Origin: Clostridia bacterium
GTDB lineage: Bacteria; Bacillota; Clostridia; Oscillospirales; Acutalibacteraceae
DNA: 7,583 nucleotides
Direction of reading: 5' to 3'
Assembly: GCA_017502965.1 (NCBI GenBank)
Contig: JAFVTZ010000093.1
Coordinates: forward strand, 1-7,583
Shown piece after piece: positions 1-6,722 of this stretch (its first letter is position 1; every line of letters starts with the position of its first letter). The position numbers and the translations under genes were made by a program. Below the pieces are notes generated by a model. That model had not been told where the DNA came from, did not search any database, and worked only from the letters and a program-made list of their open reading frames with translations.

Positions 1-1936
1 GGCGCACCTCTGCAAAACTTTCAGAAAGGGTGCTCATTGCGATATCTGCCGCATCGCAGAACTCTTTTTGCGAAAGTGCTCTCTCGGCTACCTCTTTCAG
101 TTGCTTTTTGAGTTGTTCGGGGTTTTCTGCACGGGAAAGGTCAGCCTTTATCTCTGCTTTGAGGGTGGCTATCTGGGATTTTCTTTCACTCATAGCAGAA
201 ATAAGTTGTTCGTATCTTTCTTTAATTGCTGCAAAATCGACCGAGGTATCAGCAGTAGCAGAACCCATTTCTTCGAGTTTTCGCTTGGCTTCCTCGTAAG
301 AAATACCGTTTAAATCCTTGGAAATAAAGTTCAGTTGTTGCTTTATTTCCTTTTGTTTTGCTGCCTTTTCAGAAAGTTCGTTAACAGAAGTTTCGATTTC
401 ACCGATGCTTTCAACCGATTTATACCGTGAATACAGTTCGGTTAAAGTTTTAGTCTGCTCATCTTCTGTAGTTTTAAGTTCTTTGAGTTGGTTTTCCGCA
501 TCACTCAGCATTTGTTTTTGATTTTCTATAACGGCGGCACTGCTGTTCAAAGCGGCGGTTATAGATTCGAGTTTCACCTTTTTATCAAAAATCTCCTGAG
601 AAATATTGCTGTTTTCATTTTCCAAAGCCTCAATTTGGGCTTTTATAATATCCGAGGTATTGCGTATTTTTGCGATTACTTTTTTAGATAAAACCGCCGC
701 ACCGATAAACACAACTCCTGCAAGAACAGAAATACAAGCAGGAATATAAACTTTTATTACTGCCAATACAACCGAAACAAAAACTGCTAAAATACCAAAA
801 ATTAAGAAAAGAGTAGACTTTTTATTTGAAGATGAGTGTTTTTCGCAATCGCTGAGATTTACTTTTAGTGCTTTTTGTGTATTTGAATTTTGCTCTTTTT
901 TGTTTTCAAGCGAGGAAATTGCTGTTTTTATACGCTCGGCAGTTTCAGAGTTTGCATCTTTCGGGGGGTTCAGTCCCGCTTCAATACTCTTTTTTAGGGT
1001 GTTGATTTCAGCCTCTTTTGCCTCGGTTTTCTGATGGGATTCCCTTGTTTTTGCAAGGCAGAATTTAACCTTTGAAAGGTACAATTCATCAACAAATCCG
1101 CCGTCTGACAATTTCATATTTTCGTTGAGGGCATCAAGTTCGGATTTTAGTCTTAAAAACTCTGTCATCTTTTCTGCATTGCGGATATCCTGCTCGGAAT
1201 CTATTTTAGCTTTAAGACTTTTTGCGGTTTCAACCATCTGGGCAATTTCCTGCTCTTTTGCGGTTATCAGCCCTTTTTTATTTATTAAATCGGTTTGCAG
1301 TGAATTGGCTTTTTCTATCCTGTCTTTCAGTTCTGAGCAGAGTTTTACATTTTTATCGTATTCGCCCGCTCTTCCGCTTTTGGACATAAGAGTGAGTTTT
1401 GCCTTTAAAAGTCTTTCGTTTACAGTGTCAAAAGAAACGCTTTCTTCCCCTGTAAGCGCAATATTTGAAAGTTTTGAATTTATCTCGCCCTCAGCCGCCG
1501 AATCACTTTCGGGAAAGCCGAACTGACCTATAAACACACTTCTTTCAAATGCGGCAGAAGAAAGACCGAAAAATTTGATTCCCACATCAGACGGCACCGC
1601 CTGCCTTGTGCCGAAATCAAGGTCGCAAAGGGTTGCCTTATCTGTTGAATTAGAAGAACGGAACTCTTTTTCAAGGCGGTATCTTTTGCCCGAATGTTCA
1701 AAATCTATACTGCCTGCCATTGCCGCTCCATCCCAAGGGGTGTATTTTTTTCTTATATTTTTAGAAATCTGGGAACTTGCACGCTCACTGCCGTAAAACA
1801 TCATCTTTATAAACGACATAATGGTGGTTTTTCCCTGCTCGTTATCACCGTAGATAATATTGAATTTATCCCCGAAATCAAGTTTCAGATTTTTAATACC
1901 GCCGAAAGCGGAAATATAAACCGAGTTAATCCTCAC
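1..1936 (-). CDS. SMC/Rad50-like AAA ATPase, YhaN/SbcC type (C-terminus beyond left edge)
   Basis: Probable ATPase subunit of a DNA-processing nuclease complex, partner of the metallophosphoesterase just upstream. An uninterrupted frame of 645 codons reads leftward from a GTG at 1936 and leaves the window. The N-terminal lobe shows Walker A GDNEQGKTT (residues 30-38), a YTPWDG motif (65-70) typical of YhaN-like proteins, and a Q-loop candidate FIGQF (135-139). Residues about 165-375 and 417-640 are Glu/Lys/Leu-rich coiled coil. Between them, residues 376-416 (bases 689-811) form two hydrophobic helices split by a short KVYIPA turn: a membrane hairpin at the apex. No CxxC zinc hook is seen there. 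The signature motif and Walker B should lie in the missing C-terminal part, perhaps 150-200 residues. GTG is chosen because a GGAGGTG lies 7 nt upstream; the start overlaps the preceding gene by 11 bp, implying translational coupling. The family call is firm; the exact substrate is unknown. Confidence 0.88.
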   Translation of the reverse strand, partial: MRINSVYISAFGGIKNLKLDFGDKFNIIYGDNEQGKTTIMSFIKMMFYGSERASSQISKNIRKKYTPWDGAAMAGSIDFEHSGKRYRLEKEFRSSNSTDKATLCDLDFGTRQAVPSDVGIKFFGLSSAAFERSVFIGQFGFPESDSAAEGEINSKLSNIALTGEESVSFDTVNERLLKAKLTLMSKSGRAGEYDKNVKLCSELKDRIEKANSLQTDLINKKGLITAKEQEIAQMVETAKSLKAKIDSEQDIRNAEKMTEFLRLKSELDALNENMKLSDGGFVDELYLSKVKFCLAKTRESHQKTEAKEAEINTLKKSIEAGLNPPKDANSETAERIKTAISSLENKKEQNSNTQKALKVNLSDCEKHSSSNKKSTLFLIFGILAVFVSVVLAVIKVYIPACISVLAGVVFIGAAVLSKKVIAKIRNTSDIIKAQIEALENENSNISQEIFDKKVKLESITAALNSSAAVIENQKQMLSDAENQLKELKTTEDEQTKTLTELYSRYKSVESIGEIETSVNELSEKAAKQKEIKQQLNFISKDLNGISYEEAKRKLEEMGSATADTSVDFAAIKERYEQLISAMSERKSQIATLKAEIKADLSRAENPEQLKKQLKEVAERALSQKEFCDAADIAMSTLSESFAEVR

Positions 1937-3059
1937 TGTATTTCACCTCCGACGAAAATGCTTTGAGTCCGAGTTCGAGCGCCTTTTCCAAAAGCGGTTT
2001 TTGGCTTTCCTCGGCCTCATTTATTTTTTCTGACATTTTTTTGACAAAATTTCCTTTAAGGGAAGCCTCTTTTGAAAGGGTTTCAAGGTCAAGAAGAATT
2101 TTTGTGCTGTCTTTAAGTTTCACAAAATAAACTTTATCCTTAATTCTGCTGGTTATTTCAGGTAAGGACAGTTCTGTTTCGGGAGAAATACTGCCGATAA
2201 GTTCTATCTTATAAAGATTTTTCGAAAAATCTTCGCCGTATTCCTCAGCCAGAGTTTTAAGAATATGACCGCTTATCTCACCGCTGTCTGAAAAAGACGA
2301 AATATCTATTTTTTTATGAATGTGCAAGCGGTGGGAAACAGGCAGAAATTCGAGTTCACAAAAATCTTTTCCTATATCGCCTACAAAAACTCCCTTTTGG
2401 TCGAGTTCATCAAAACCCTGACCTTCGGGACAGCCCGAATACGCAAAACGGACATTGCCGAGTTTTCCGATATCGCTTCTTTTGTGAACGTGGCCGAGAG
2501 CGATATAATCCATACCCGAATTTAAAACAAATTGAGGTGTTATGGCATTATATTCAGAATTAAGGTCACTTTTCAGTTCGCCGTGCTGAACCATTATGTT
2601 GATATAGTCATCCTTCGGCACACTAAGCGAAAATCTCTCTTCGCCTTTTAAAAAGTTATTTTCAAAAGACCTTCCCCAAACTCTGACTTTAAGGTCATCA
2701 AAGGTAATACATTCGTCTTTTACCCCAAGAACATAAAGATTTTCAGGGATTTCGCGGGTCAAAAAGGGAGACTGCGAATTAAGCGGGTCGTGATTTCCTG
2801 CCGAAAAAACCACCTTTACATCTTTTGTAGATGCAATTTTAGTGAAAACCGCATCTATAAAACGGTCTTCAATATCGTTTGAATCAAAAAGGTCGCCTGC
2901 TATTGCTAAAATCCGAACACCCTTTTCCTGACATAAATCGACAATTTTTTCAAATGTCACGAGGGTTTCAAAACGGCGGTTTTCAGCAGAAATTCCGAGA
3001 AAACTTTCCGCCGCTCCGATGTGCATATCGGCACAGTGCAATATCTTAACTGTATTCAT
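1926..3059 (-). CDS. Metallophosphoesterase DNA nuclease, SbcD/Mre11/YhaO-like
   Basis: Predicted Mn2+-dependent DNA exo/endonuclease that works with the downstream ATPase, as Mre11-Rad50 and SbcD-SbcC do. The 377-residue product has the full calcineurin-like phosphoesterase motif set: DMH (D11, H13), GDLFD (55-59, D56), GNHD (88-91, N89 and H90), QHGE (158-161, H159) and GHVH (189-192, H190 and H192). All expected metal ligands and the catalytic histidine are present, so it should be active. The region after about residue 240 is the less conserved capping and ATPase-binding part. The first in-frame start candidate is a TTG at 3065, but it sits 1 nt after the AGGAG; the ATG at 3059 sits 7 nt after it and is preferred. 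It is the first gene of a leftward operon with its own promoter. YhaO is the best guess because the partner is YhaN-like; assignment as classical SbcD is possible. Confidence 0.92.
   Translation of the reverse strand: MNTVKILHCADMHIGAAESFLGISAENRRFETLVTFEKIVDLCQEKGVRILAIAGDLFDSNDIEDRFIDAVFTKIASTKDVKVVFSAGNHDPLNSQSPFLTREIPENLYVLGVKDECITFDDLKVRVWGRSFENNFLKGEERFSLSVPKDDYINIMVQHGELKSDLNSEYNAITPQFVLNSGMDYIALGHVHKRSDIGKLGNVRFAYSGCPEGQGFDELDQKGVFVGDIGKDFCELEFLPVSHRLHIHKKIDISSFSDSGEISGHILKTLAEEYGEDFSKNLYKIELIGSISPETELSLPEITSRIKDKVYFVKLKDSTKILLDLETLSKEASLKGNFVKKMSEKINEAEESQKPLLEKALELGLKAFSSEVKYSED
1944..1950 (-). promoter_or_regulatory. Ribosome binding site of the YhaN-like ATPase gene
   Basis: On the minus strand this reads GGAGGTG, an almost complete match to the anti-Shine-Dalgarno, 7 nt before the GTG at 1936. 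It lies inside the last codons of the nuclease gene, so the ATPase can be translated from the same mRNA with coupled re-initiation. It decides the GTG start over later ATG codons. Confidence 0.85.
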
Positions 3060-3066
3060 ATACAAA

Positions 3067-3071
3067 CTCCT
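3067..3071 (-). promoter_or_regulatory. Ribosome binding site of the metallophosphoesterase gene
   Basis: Reads AGGAG on the minus strand, 7 nt before the ATG at 3059. The spacing rules out the TTG at 3065, only 1 nt away. Confidence 0.8.
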
Positions 3072-3087
3072 ATATATTAGTAGTTTA

Positions 3088-3116
3088 ATTTTATCATTTT
3101 ACCTCAAAACATTCAA
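3088..3116 (-). promoter_or_regulatory. Sigma-A-type promoter of the nuclease-ATPase operon
   Basis: On the minus strand a -35 of TTGAAT (3116-3111) is followed by exactly 17 nt and a -10 of TAAAAT (3093-3088). This predicts a transcription start near 3081 and a short leader of about 20 nt before the ATG. It lies back to back with the rightward promoter, the two -35 boxes being 12 bp apart. Confidence 0.65.
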
Positions 3117-3128
3117 CTATTTTTTCTG

Positions 3129-3157
3129 TTGACATTTTTGGGGATTTGGTATATATT
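3129..3157 (+). promoter_or_regulatory. Strong sigma-A-type promoter of the deoR-transporter cassette
   Basis: A perfect -35 TTGACA (3129-3134), a 17-nt spacer and a -10 TATATT (3152-3157) give a near-consensus promoter. The start point would be near 3164 and the leader about 23 nt. DeoR-type repressors usually repress their own operon, so an operator in or near this block is expected, but I could not identify a convincing inverted repeat. Confidence 0.75.
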
Positions 3158-3172
3158 ATATTGGATATTGTT

Positions 3173-3179
3173 GGAGGTG
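3173..3179 (+). promoter_or_regulatory. Ribosome binding site deciding the TTG start of the DeoR gene
   Basis: GGAGGTG ends 7 nt before the TTG at 3187 but only 1 nt before the GTG at 3181. Initiation at TTG also gives an N-terminus beginning MFANERH, as is usual in the DeoR family. The GTG start would add just two residues. Confidence 0.7.
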
Positions 3180-3186
3180 TGTGGAT

Positions 3187-3954
3187 TTGTTTGCAAATGA
3201 AAGACACAAAAAAATATGTGAAATGTTAAGACAAAACGGCTCTGTTATGACAACTCAATTAGCGGAGCATTTTGCGGTTTCAATTGAAACCATTCGTCGG
3301 GATTTGCTGACACTTGAACAGCAAAACCAACTGCACCGTGTTCACGGGGGAGCAGTTATCCCTGAAGAAATGCAGCAATTTATGTCCCTTTCAGAGAGAC
3401 TTAAAATAAACGAAGACTCAAAACTCGAACTTTGCCGTACCGCCTGCCGTTTTATAAACGAAGGGGATGTTATCGGGGTTGACTGCGGAAGCACCGCTGT
3501 AAGTTTCGCCGCGGCACTAAAAGAGAATTTTTCTTCGCTTACAGTTGTTACCTGCTGTTTAGATGTCTTTGAAAGCCTTTGCAGATACAAAGATTTTAAA
3601 GTTATTCTCTGCGCAGGCGAATTTTTAAAGAAAGAGAATGTTTTCAGCGGGCCATTAGCACTTGATGCGCTTTCGAAACTCCACATGCAAAAAGTTTTTA
3701 TTTTCCCTGCGGCGCTTTCTCTAAGATTCGGCATCTGCGACCACCGCACCGAAACTTTCGGACTGCAGGAACAGCTTTTAAAATCTTCGGAAAATATTTT
3801 CATTCTGGCTGACAGTTCAAAATTTGAGCGCACCGAACTTCTTAAACTTGACGATATGCGCACTTCTTATACATACATAACTGACAAAGGTCTTCTTTCA
3901 GGGCTTCGCAATATTTATGCCGACAACGGAATAACTGTTGTTACAGGAGAATAA
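3187..3954 (+). CDS. DeoR-family transcriptional regulator
   Basis: Cytoplasmic DNA-binding repressor predicted to respond to a phosphorylated sugar or polyol. With the TTG start it is 255 residues, the usual family length. Residues 3-57 are the DeoR-type winged helix-turn-helix: an ERHKKI start, a QLAEHFAVS/TIRRDL recognition segment (about 24-40) and the RVHGGAV signature (51-57). Residues about 75-230 are the DeoRC sensor, with a DCGST loop (99-103) matching the D-x-G-T/S-T phosphate-binding loop of the family, and ADSSKF (208-213) near its end. The gene is first in a two-gene rightward operon, 5 bp before the transporter gene, and has a near-consensus promoter. Because it sits beside an OPA-family transporter, it probably senses the imported phosphoester or a product of it. 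GTG at 3181 is the alternative start. The effector is not readable from sequence. Confidence 0.92.
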   Translation: MFANERHKKICEMLRQNGSVMTTQLAEHFAVSIETIRRDLLTLEQQNQLHRVHGGAVIPEEMQQFMSLSERLKINEDSKLELCRTACRFINEGDVIGVDCGSTAVSFAAALKENFSSLTVVTCCLDVFESLCRYKDFKVILCAGEFLKKENVFSGPLALDALSKLHMQKVFIFPAALSLRFGICDHRTETFGLQEQLLKSSENIFILADSSKFERTELLKLDDMRTSYTYITDKGLLSGLRNIYADNGITVVTGE

Positions 3955-3959
3955 TCTTT

Positions 3960-5162
3960 ATGGCAAAATCTAAACTTTCCTCAAAACAGCTTGCAATTCT
4001 TCTTATGTTTGCATACCTCATAAGTTATCTGACGAGAATAAATTTCGGTGGAGTAATTCTCGAAATGGCAACCGCAACGGGATTTTCGAAAACCGAACTT
4101 TCTGCCGCGGTTACGGGTAGTTTTATAACCTACGGAATAGGTCAGATAATAAGCGGTTGGTTCGGAGATAAATTCCAGCCAAAAAATCTTGTTCTTGCAG
4201 GATTTATTACCACCTCGGCTATGAATTTTCTGATTCCTTTTTGTCCGTCACCTGTATTTATGACGGCGGTCTGGTGCATAAACGGTATGGCGCAGGCATT
4301 TATGTGGCCGCCGATGGTAAGACTTATGGTAAATCTTTTAACCCCTGAAGAATATGTTGATGCAACCGTTACTGTTTCTTATGGCGGCGCCGCAGGAACA
4401 ATGGCAGTTTATATAATAACTCCGCTTATCATTTCAGTATGTTCATGGAAATTTGTATTTGTTTTTTGTGCTATGTGCGGATTTATAACCTCTGTTATAT
4501 GGTATAAACTCTGCCCGGAAATTGAGGTTATAAAACTTCGCAAAAAACAAACCTCAAAGGGAATTACAAAAATAATATTCTCACCTTTAATGATTGCGAT
4601 TATGATAGGAATAATCTGTCAGGGGTCGCTGAGGGACGGCATAACCACCTGGATGCCTACCTATATTTCAGAAACCTATAATCTTTCGAATTCTATTTCT
4701 ATTCTGACGGGTGTTATACTCCCTTTTTTCACTATGGTTTGCATAAAACTCACAGCACATATCTACACCCACCGCTTTAATAACACCCTTACCTGCGCCG
4801 GAATAATTTTCTTTGCAGGAGCGGTGTCTTCACTTCTGCTTCTTATAAGCACAGGCAAAAATGCTATGTGTTCTGTTTTTCTTTCGGCTCTGCTTACAGG
4901 CTGTATGCACGGAGTGAACTATCTGTTTATACAGATTGTGCCCTCATACTTCAAATCCACAGGTTTTGTATCCCTCATTTCAGGAATTTTGAACGCCTGC
5001 ACCTATATCGGCAGTGCGGTTTCAACCTACGGAATAGCCCTGCTTACCGAAACTTTGGGCTGGAAACCCACTATTGGAGTATGGACGGGGGTTGCTGTCG
5101 TGGGCACTGTACTCTCTCTTATATTCGCACCCGTATTTAAAGCAAAATATCTCAAAGACTGA
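3960..5162 (+). CDS. MFS transporter, OPA family (GlpT/UhpT-like organophosphate:phosphate antiporter)
   Basis: Inner-membrane secondary transporter, predicted to import a sugar phosphate or glycerol phosphate in exchange for inorganic phosphate. The 400-residue protein is hydrophobic throughout and fits 12 membrane helices in two halves, joined by a charged cytoplasmic loop near residues 183-205 (RKKQTSKG). Two features point to OPA rather than generic MFS. YLTRINFGG (23-31) places R26 where GlpT has its first substrate arginine, and LRDGITTWMPTY (224-235) places R225 where GlpT has the second. NGMAQAFMWPP in helix 4 resembles the GlpT NGxAQ-x-WPP segment, and SGWFGDKFQPK follows helix 2. 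It is somewhat shorter than GlpT of E. coli. An AGGAGA at 3945-3950, overlapping the end of the deoR gene, precedes the ATG by 9 nt. Substrate specificity within the family cannot be read; no metabolic enzyme gene follows. Confidence 0.88.
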   Translation: MAKSKLSSKQLAILLMFAYLISYLTRINFGGVILEMATATGFSKTELSAAVTGSFITYGIGQIISGWFGDKFQPKNLVLAGFITTSAMNFLIPFCPSPVFMTAVWCINGMAQAFMWPPMVRLMVNLLTPEEYVDATVTVSYGGAAGTMAVYIITPLIISVCSWKFVFVFCAMCGFITSVIWYKLCPEIEVIKLRKKQTSKGITKIIFSPLMIAIMIGIICQGSLRDGITTWMPTYISETYNLSNSISILTGVILPFFTMVCIKLTAHIYTHRFNNTLTCAGIIFFAGAVSSLLLLISTGKNAMCSVFLSALLTGCMHGVNYLFIQIVPSYFKSTGFVSLISGILNACTYIGSAVSTYGIALLTETLGWKPTIGVWTGVAVVGTVLSLIFAPVFKAKYLKD

Positions 5163-5164
5163 TG

Positions 5165-5193
5165 TTGAAAAAATCCGTTCACCGTTATATAAT
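5165..5193 (+). promoter_or_regulatory. Promoter of mtaB, embedded in the upstream terminator
   Basis: TTGAAA (5165-5170), a 17-nt spacer and a perfect TATAAT (5188-5193) form a strong sigma-A-type promoter that starts 3 nt after the transporter stop codon. Its -10 lies in the loop of the terminator hairpin. A start near 5200 would omit the left arm of the stem, so the mtaB transcript escapes the terminator. Confidence 0.7.
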
Positions 5194-5215
5194 ATACTGG
5201 TAAACGGATTTTTTT
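5168..5215 (+). terminator. Intrinsic terminator of the deoR-transporter operon
   Basis: An A-rich left arm ending in AATCCGTT (5172-5179) pairs with AACGGATT (5203-5210). The stem continues with ACC/GGT after one C-A mismatch and extends outward through A-T pairs into a run of seven T (5209-5215). The loop is 15 nt and AT-rich. It starts 5 nt after the transporter stop codon. Confidence 0.8.
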
Positions 5216-5220
5216 AGGAG
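5216..5220 (+). promoter_or_regulatory. Ribosome binding site of mtaB
   Basis: AGGAG directly abuts the terminator T-run and lies 5 nt before the ATG at 5226. In read-through RNA it would sit next to the hairpin; in RNA started at the embedded promoter it would be free. Confidence 0.7.
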
Positions 5221-5225
5221 ATTTT

Positions 5226-6512
5226 ATGAATATATATTTTTATACGCTCGGATGTAAAGTTAATCAGTACGAAACAGAAAGCCTCAGAGAAGAATTTGAA
5301 AAGGCAGGGCATACTGCTGTTTCAGAAAATGCGCCTTTTGATGCGGTGGTTATAAATTCCTGCACAGTAACTGCAGAAAGCGACCGCAAAACCCGTCAGG
5401 CGCTGAGGCGTTTTCGCAGAGAAAACCCAAATGCTGTAATAGTGCTTACAGGGTGTATGGTTCAGGCGTTTTCGGAAATTTCAAAGGAACTGTCTGATGC
5501 GGATATAGTGACAGGAAATACCGATATTAAAAATACAGTTGCCTTAACTGGGCGGTTTCTTCGTGAAGGAGAAAAGATTTTCGAGGTTTCTCCTCACACA
5601 AAGCGGGAAAAATTCAACACTCCCGATATAACCGATTTTGCCGAAAGAACCCGCGCTTATATGAAAATTCAGGACGGTTGCGAAAGATACTGCACTTACT
5701 GCATAATACCATTTGCAAGAGGAAATGTGCGCTCAAAACCTGTTGAAGACATAAAACGCGAAGCCGAAGCACTTGCAAAAAAAGGCTTTATTGAGGCGGT
5801 GCTTGTAGGGATAAATCTCACCTCTTACGGGCAGGGGGAAGACATAAACCTTTGCGACGCTGTGGATGCAGTTTGCTCTGTAGATGGAATTAAAAGGGTA
5901 AGGCTGGGCTCCCTTGAACCTGACCATATAAGTGATGAAATGTTGTTCCGTTTTAAAGCGCAGAAAAAATTCTGCCCGCAGTTTCATTTGTCTTTGCAGT
6001 CGGGTTGCGACCGCACACTTAAACGAATGAACAGGCATTATGATACCGCATTTTATACCGACCTTGTTGAAAGAATCCGCAAAATGTTTCCCGATGCCGC
6101 AATTACTACCGATATTATGGTTGGATTTGCAGGCGAAACCGAAGAGGAATTTCAGCAAAGCCTTGCTTTTCTTGAAAAAACCGCTTTTGCAAAGTCTCAC
6201 GTTTTTGCTTATTCAAGGCGCTTTGGCACAGTTGCCTATAATCTTCCGAATCAGGTTACAAATGCCGAAAAAAGCCGCCGCAGTAAACTTATGATTGAAG
6301 CCGCGGCAAAAAGTGAGAAAAATTTTCTCGAAAGTCTTATCGGTCAAACTGTTTCGGTCTTATTTGAAACCCATAAAAACGGTTTATGCGAGGGATATAC
6401 CGAAAATTACTCCCGTGTAACGGTTAACTCCGACACCCCTCTTGACGGCGAAATCAGAAAGGTTAAAATAACCTCTGCGGAGAAAGATTTTTGTAATGGA
6501 CAATTGATTTAA
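5226..6512 (+). CDS. mtaB: tRNA (N6-L-threonylcarbamoyladenosine(37)-C2)-methylthiotransferase MtaB
   Basis: Radical-SAM enzyme that adds a methylthio group to t6A at position 37 of ANN-decoding tRNAs, giving ms2t6A and stabilising codon-anticodon pairing. The 428-residue protein has all three domains. The N-terminal UPF0004 domain has the cysteines of the auxiliary cluster: C10 in YTLGCKVNQYE, C46 in NSCTVT and C77 in TGCMVQA. The radical-SAM core has C152, C156 and C159 in the motif CERYCTYC, followed by IIPFARG. The C-terminal TRAM domain is at about 368-428. The LGCKVNQYE start and the YCTYCIIPFARG segment separate MtaB (YqeV type) from MiaB, which has a longer N-terminal region, and from RimO. 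It is transcribed alone, from a promoter inside the upstream terminator, and ends at a hairpin terminator about 150 bp downstream of its stop. Two Fe4S4 clusters are needed for activity. Confidence 0.95.
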   Translation: MNIYFYTLGCKVNQYETESLREEFEKAGHTAVSENAPFDAVVINSCTVTAESDRKTRQALRRFRRENPNAVIVLTGCMVQAFSEISKELSDADIVTGNTDIKNTVALTGRFLREGEKIFEVSPHTKREKFNTPDITDFAERTRAYMKIQDGCERYCTYCIIPFARGNVRSKPVEDIKREAEALAKKGFIEAVLVGINLTSYGQGEDINLCDAVDAVCSVDGIKRVRLGSLEPDHISDEMLFRFKAQKKFCPQFHLSLQSGCDRTLKRMNRHYDTAFYTDLVERIRKMFPDAAITTDIMVGFAGETEEEFQQSLAFLEKTAFAKSHVFAYSRRFGTVAYNLPNQVTNAEKSRRSKLMIEAAAKSEKNFLESLIGQTVSVLFETHKNGLCEGYTENYSRVTVNSDTPLDGEIRKVKITSAEKDFCNGQLI

Positions 6513-6554
6513 CTTGTATTTTATTCTATCCGATATCTTTACTGAAGAATAGGT

Positions 6555-6571
6555 CAAGGACGAAGTCCTTG
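6555..6571. repeat. Perfect 7-bp hairpin with GAA triloop
   Basis: CAAGGAC (6555-6561) and GTCCTTG (6565-6571) are exact inverted repeats around GAA. No T-run follows on either strand, so it is not a classical terminator. It lies 43 nt after the mtaB stop and could stabilise the mRNA 3' end or be part of a repeat. Confidence 0.6.
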
Positions 6572-6588
6572 TCGTTTAGGGGGAATAC

Positions 6589-6693
6589 GGTGTCGGAGAA
6601 AAAAATTTAAAATTTAGTATAAACTTGCCTTTCAATTAAGAACTTTGTTCTTATTTTTGAAAGGCTTTTTTATGTTAGTTGCAATCCGACACC
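6589..6693. repeat. Outer 9-bp inverted repeat flanking the mtaB terminator
   Basis: GGTGTCGGA (6589-6597) and TCCGACACC (6685-6693) are perfect inverted copies 87 nt apart, enclosing the terminator hairpin. This would form a long outer stem, or mark the ends of a small non-autonomous element of 105 bp. No flanking target-site duplication is obvious. Confidence 0.55.
6627..6671 (+). terminator. Probable rho-independent terminator of mtaB
   Basis: GCCTTTCAA (6627-6635) pairs with TTGAAAGGC (6657-6665), with an inner AAGAAC/GTTCTT stem (6638-6643 with 6647-6652) around a TTT loop, followed by TTTTTT (6666-6671). The T-run is on the + strand only, so it ends rightward transcription. It lies about 114 nt downstream of the mtaB stop codon. 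Confidence 0.7.
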
Positions 6694-6694
6694 T

Positions 6695-6719
6695 AAAGGG
6701 GGAATCGAAATCCCCCTTT
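6695..6719. repeat. Perfect 9-bp hairpin with G5/C5 core
   Basis: AAAGGGGGA (6695-6703) and TCCCCCTTT (6711-6719) are exact inverted repeats around a 7-nt loop. It begins one base after the right arm of the outer inverted repeat. There is no T-run on either side. Related but unpaired G5 runs occur at 6579-6583. Confidence 0.6.
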
Positions 6720-6722
6720 CAA

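Noticed and set aside
1..3059. Anti-phage defence system (Gabija, Wadjet or similar).
   Set aside because: The pair has the layout of housekeeping SbcCD/YhaNO nuclease complexes, with no helicase, TOPRIM or accessory defence gene and no mobile-element context.
3063..3065. TTG as the start of the metallophosphoesterase.
   Set aside because: It is only 1 nt from the AGGAG; the ATG at 3059 has a 7-nt spacing.
3181..3183. GTG as the start of the DeoR gene.
   Set aside because: GGAGGTG would be just 1 nt away; the TTG at 3187 has normal spacing and the family's typical N-terminus. The difference is two residues, so this is a preference, not a certainty.
3342..3863. A 173-codon open frame antisense to the DeoR gene.
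   Set aside because: It mirrors codon bias of the sense gene, has a Ser-rich composition with no domain, and lies wholly under a well-supported family member.
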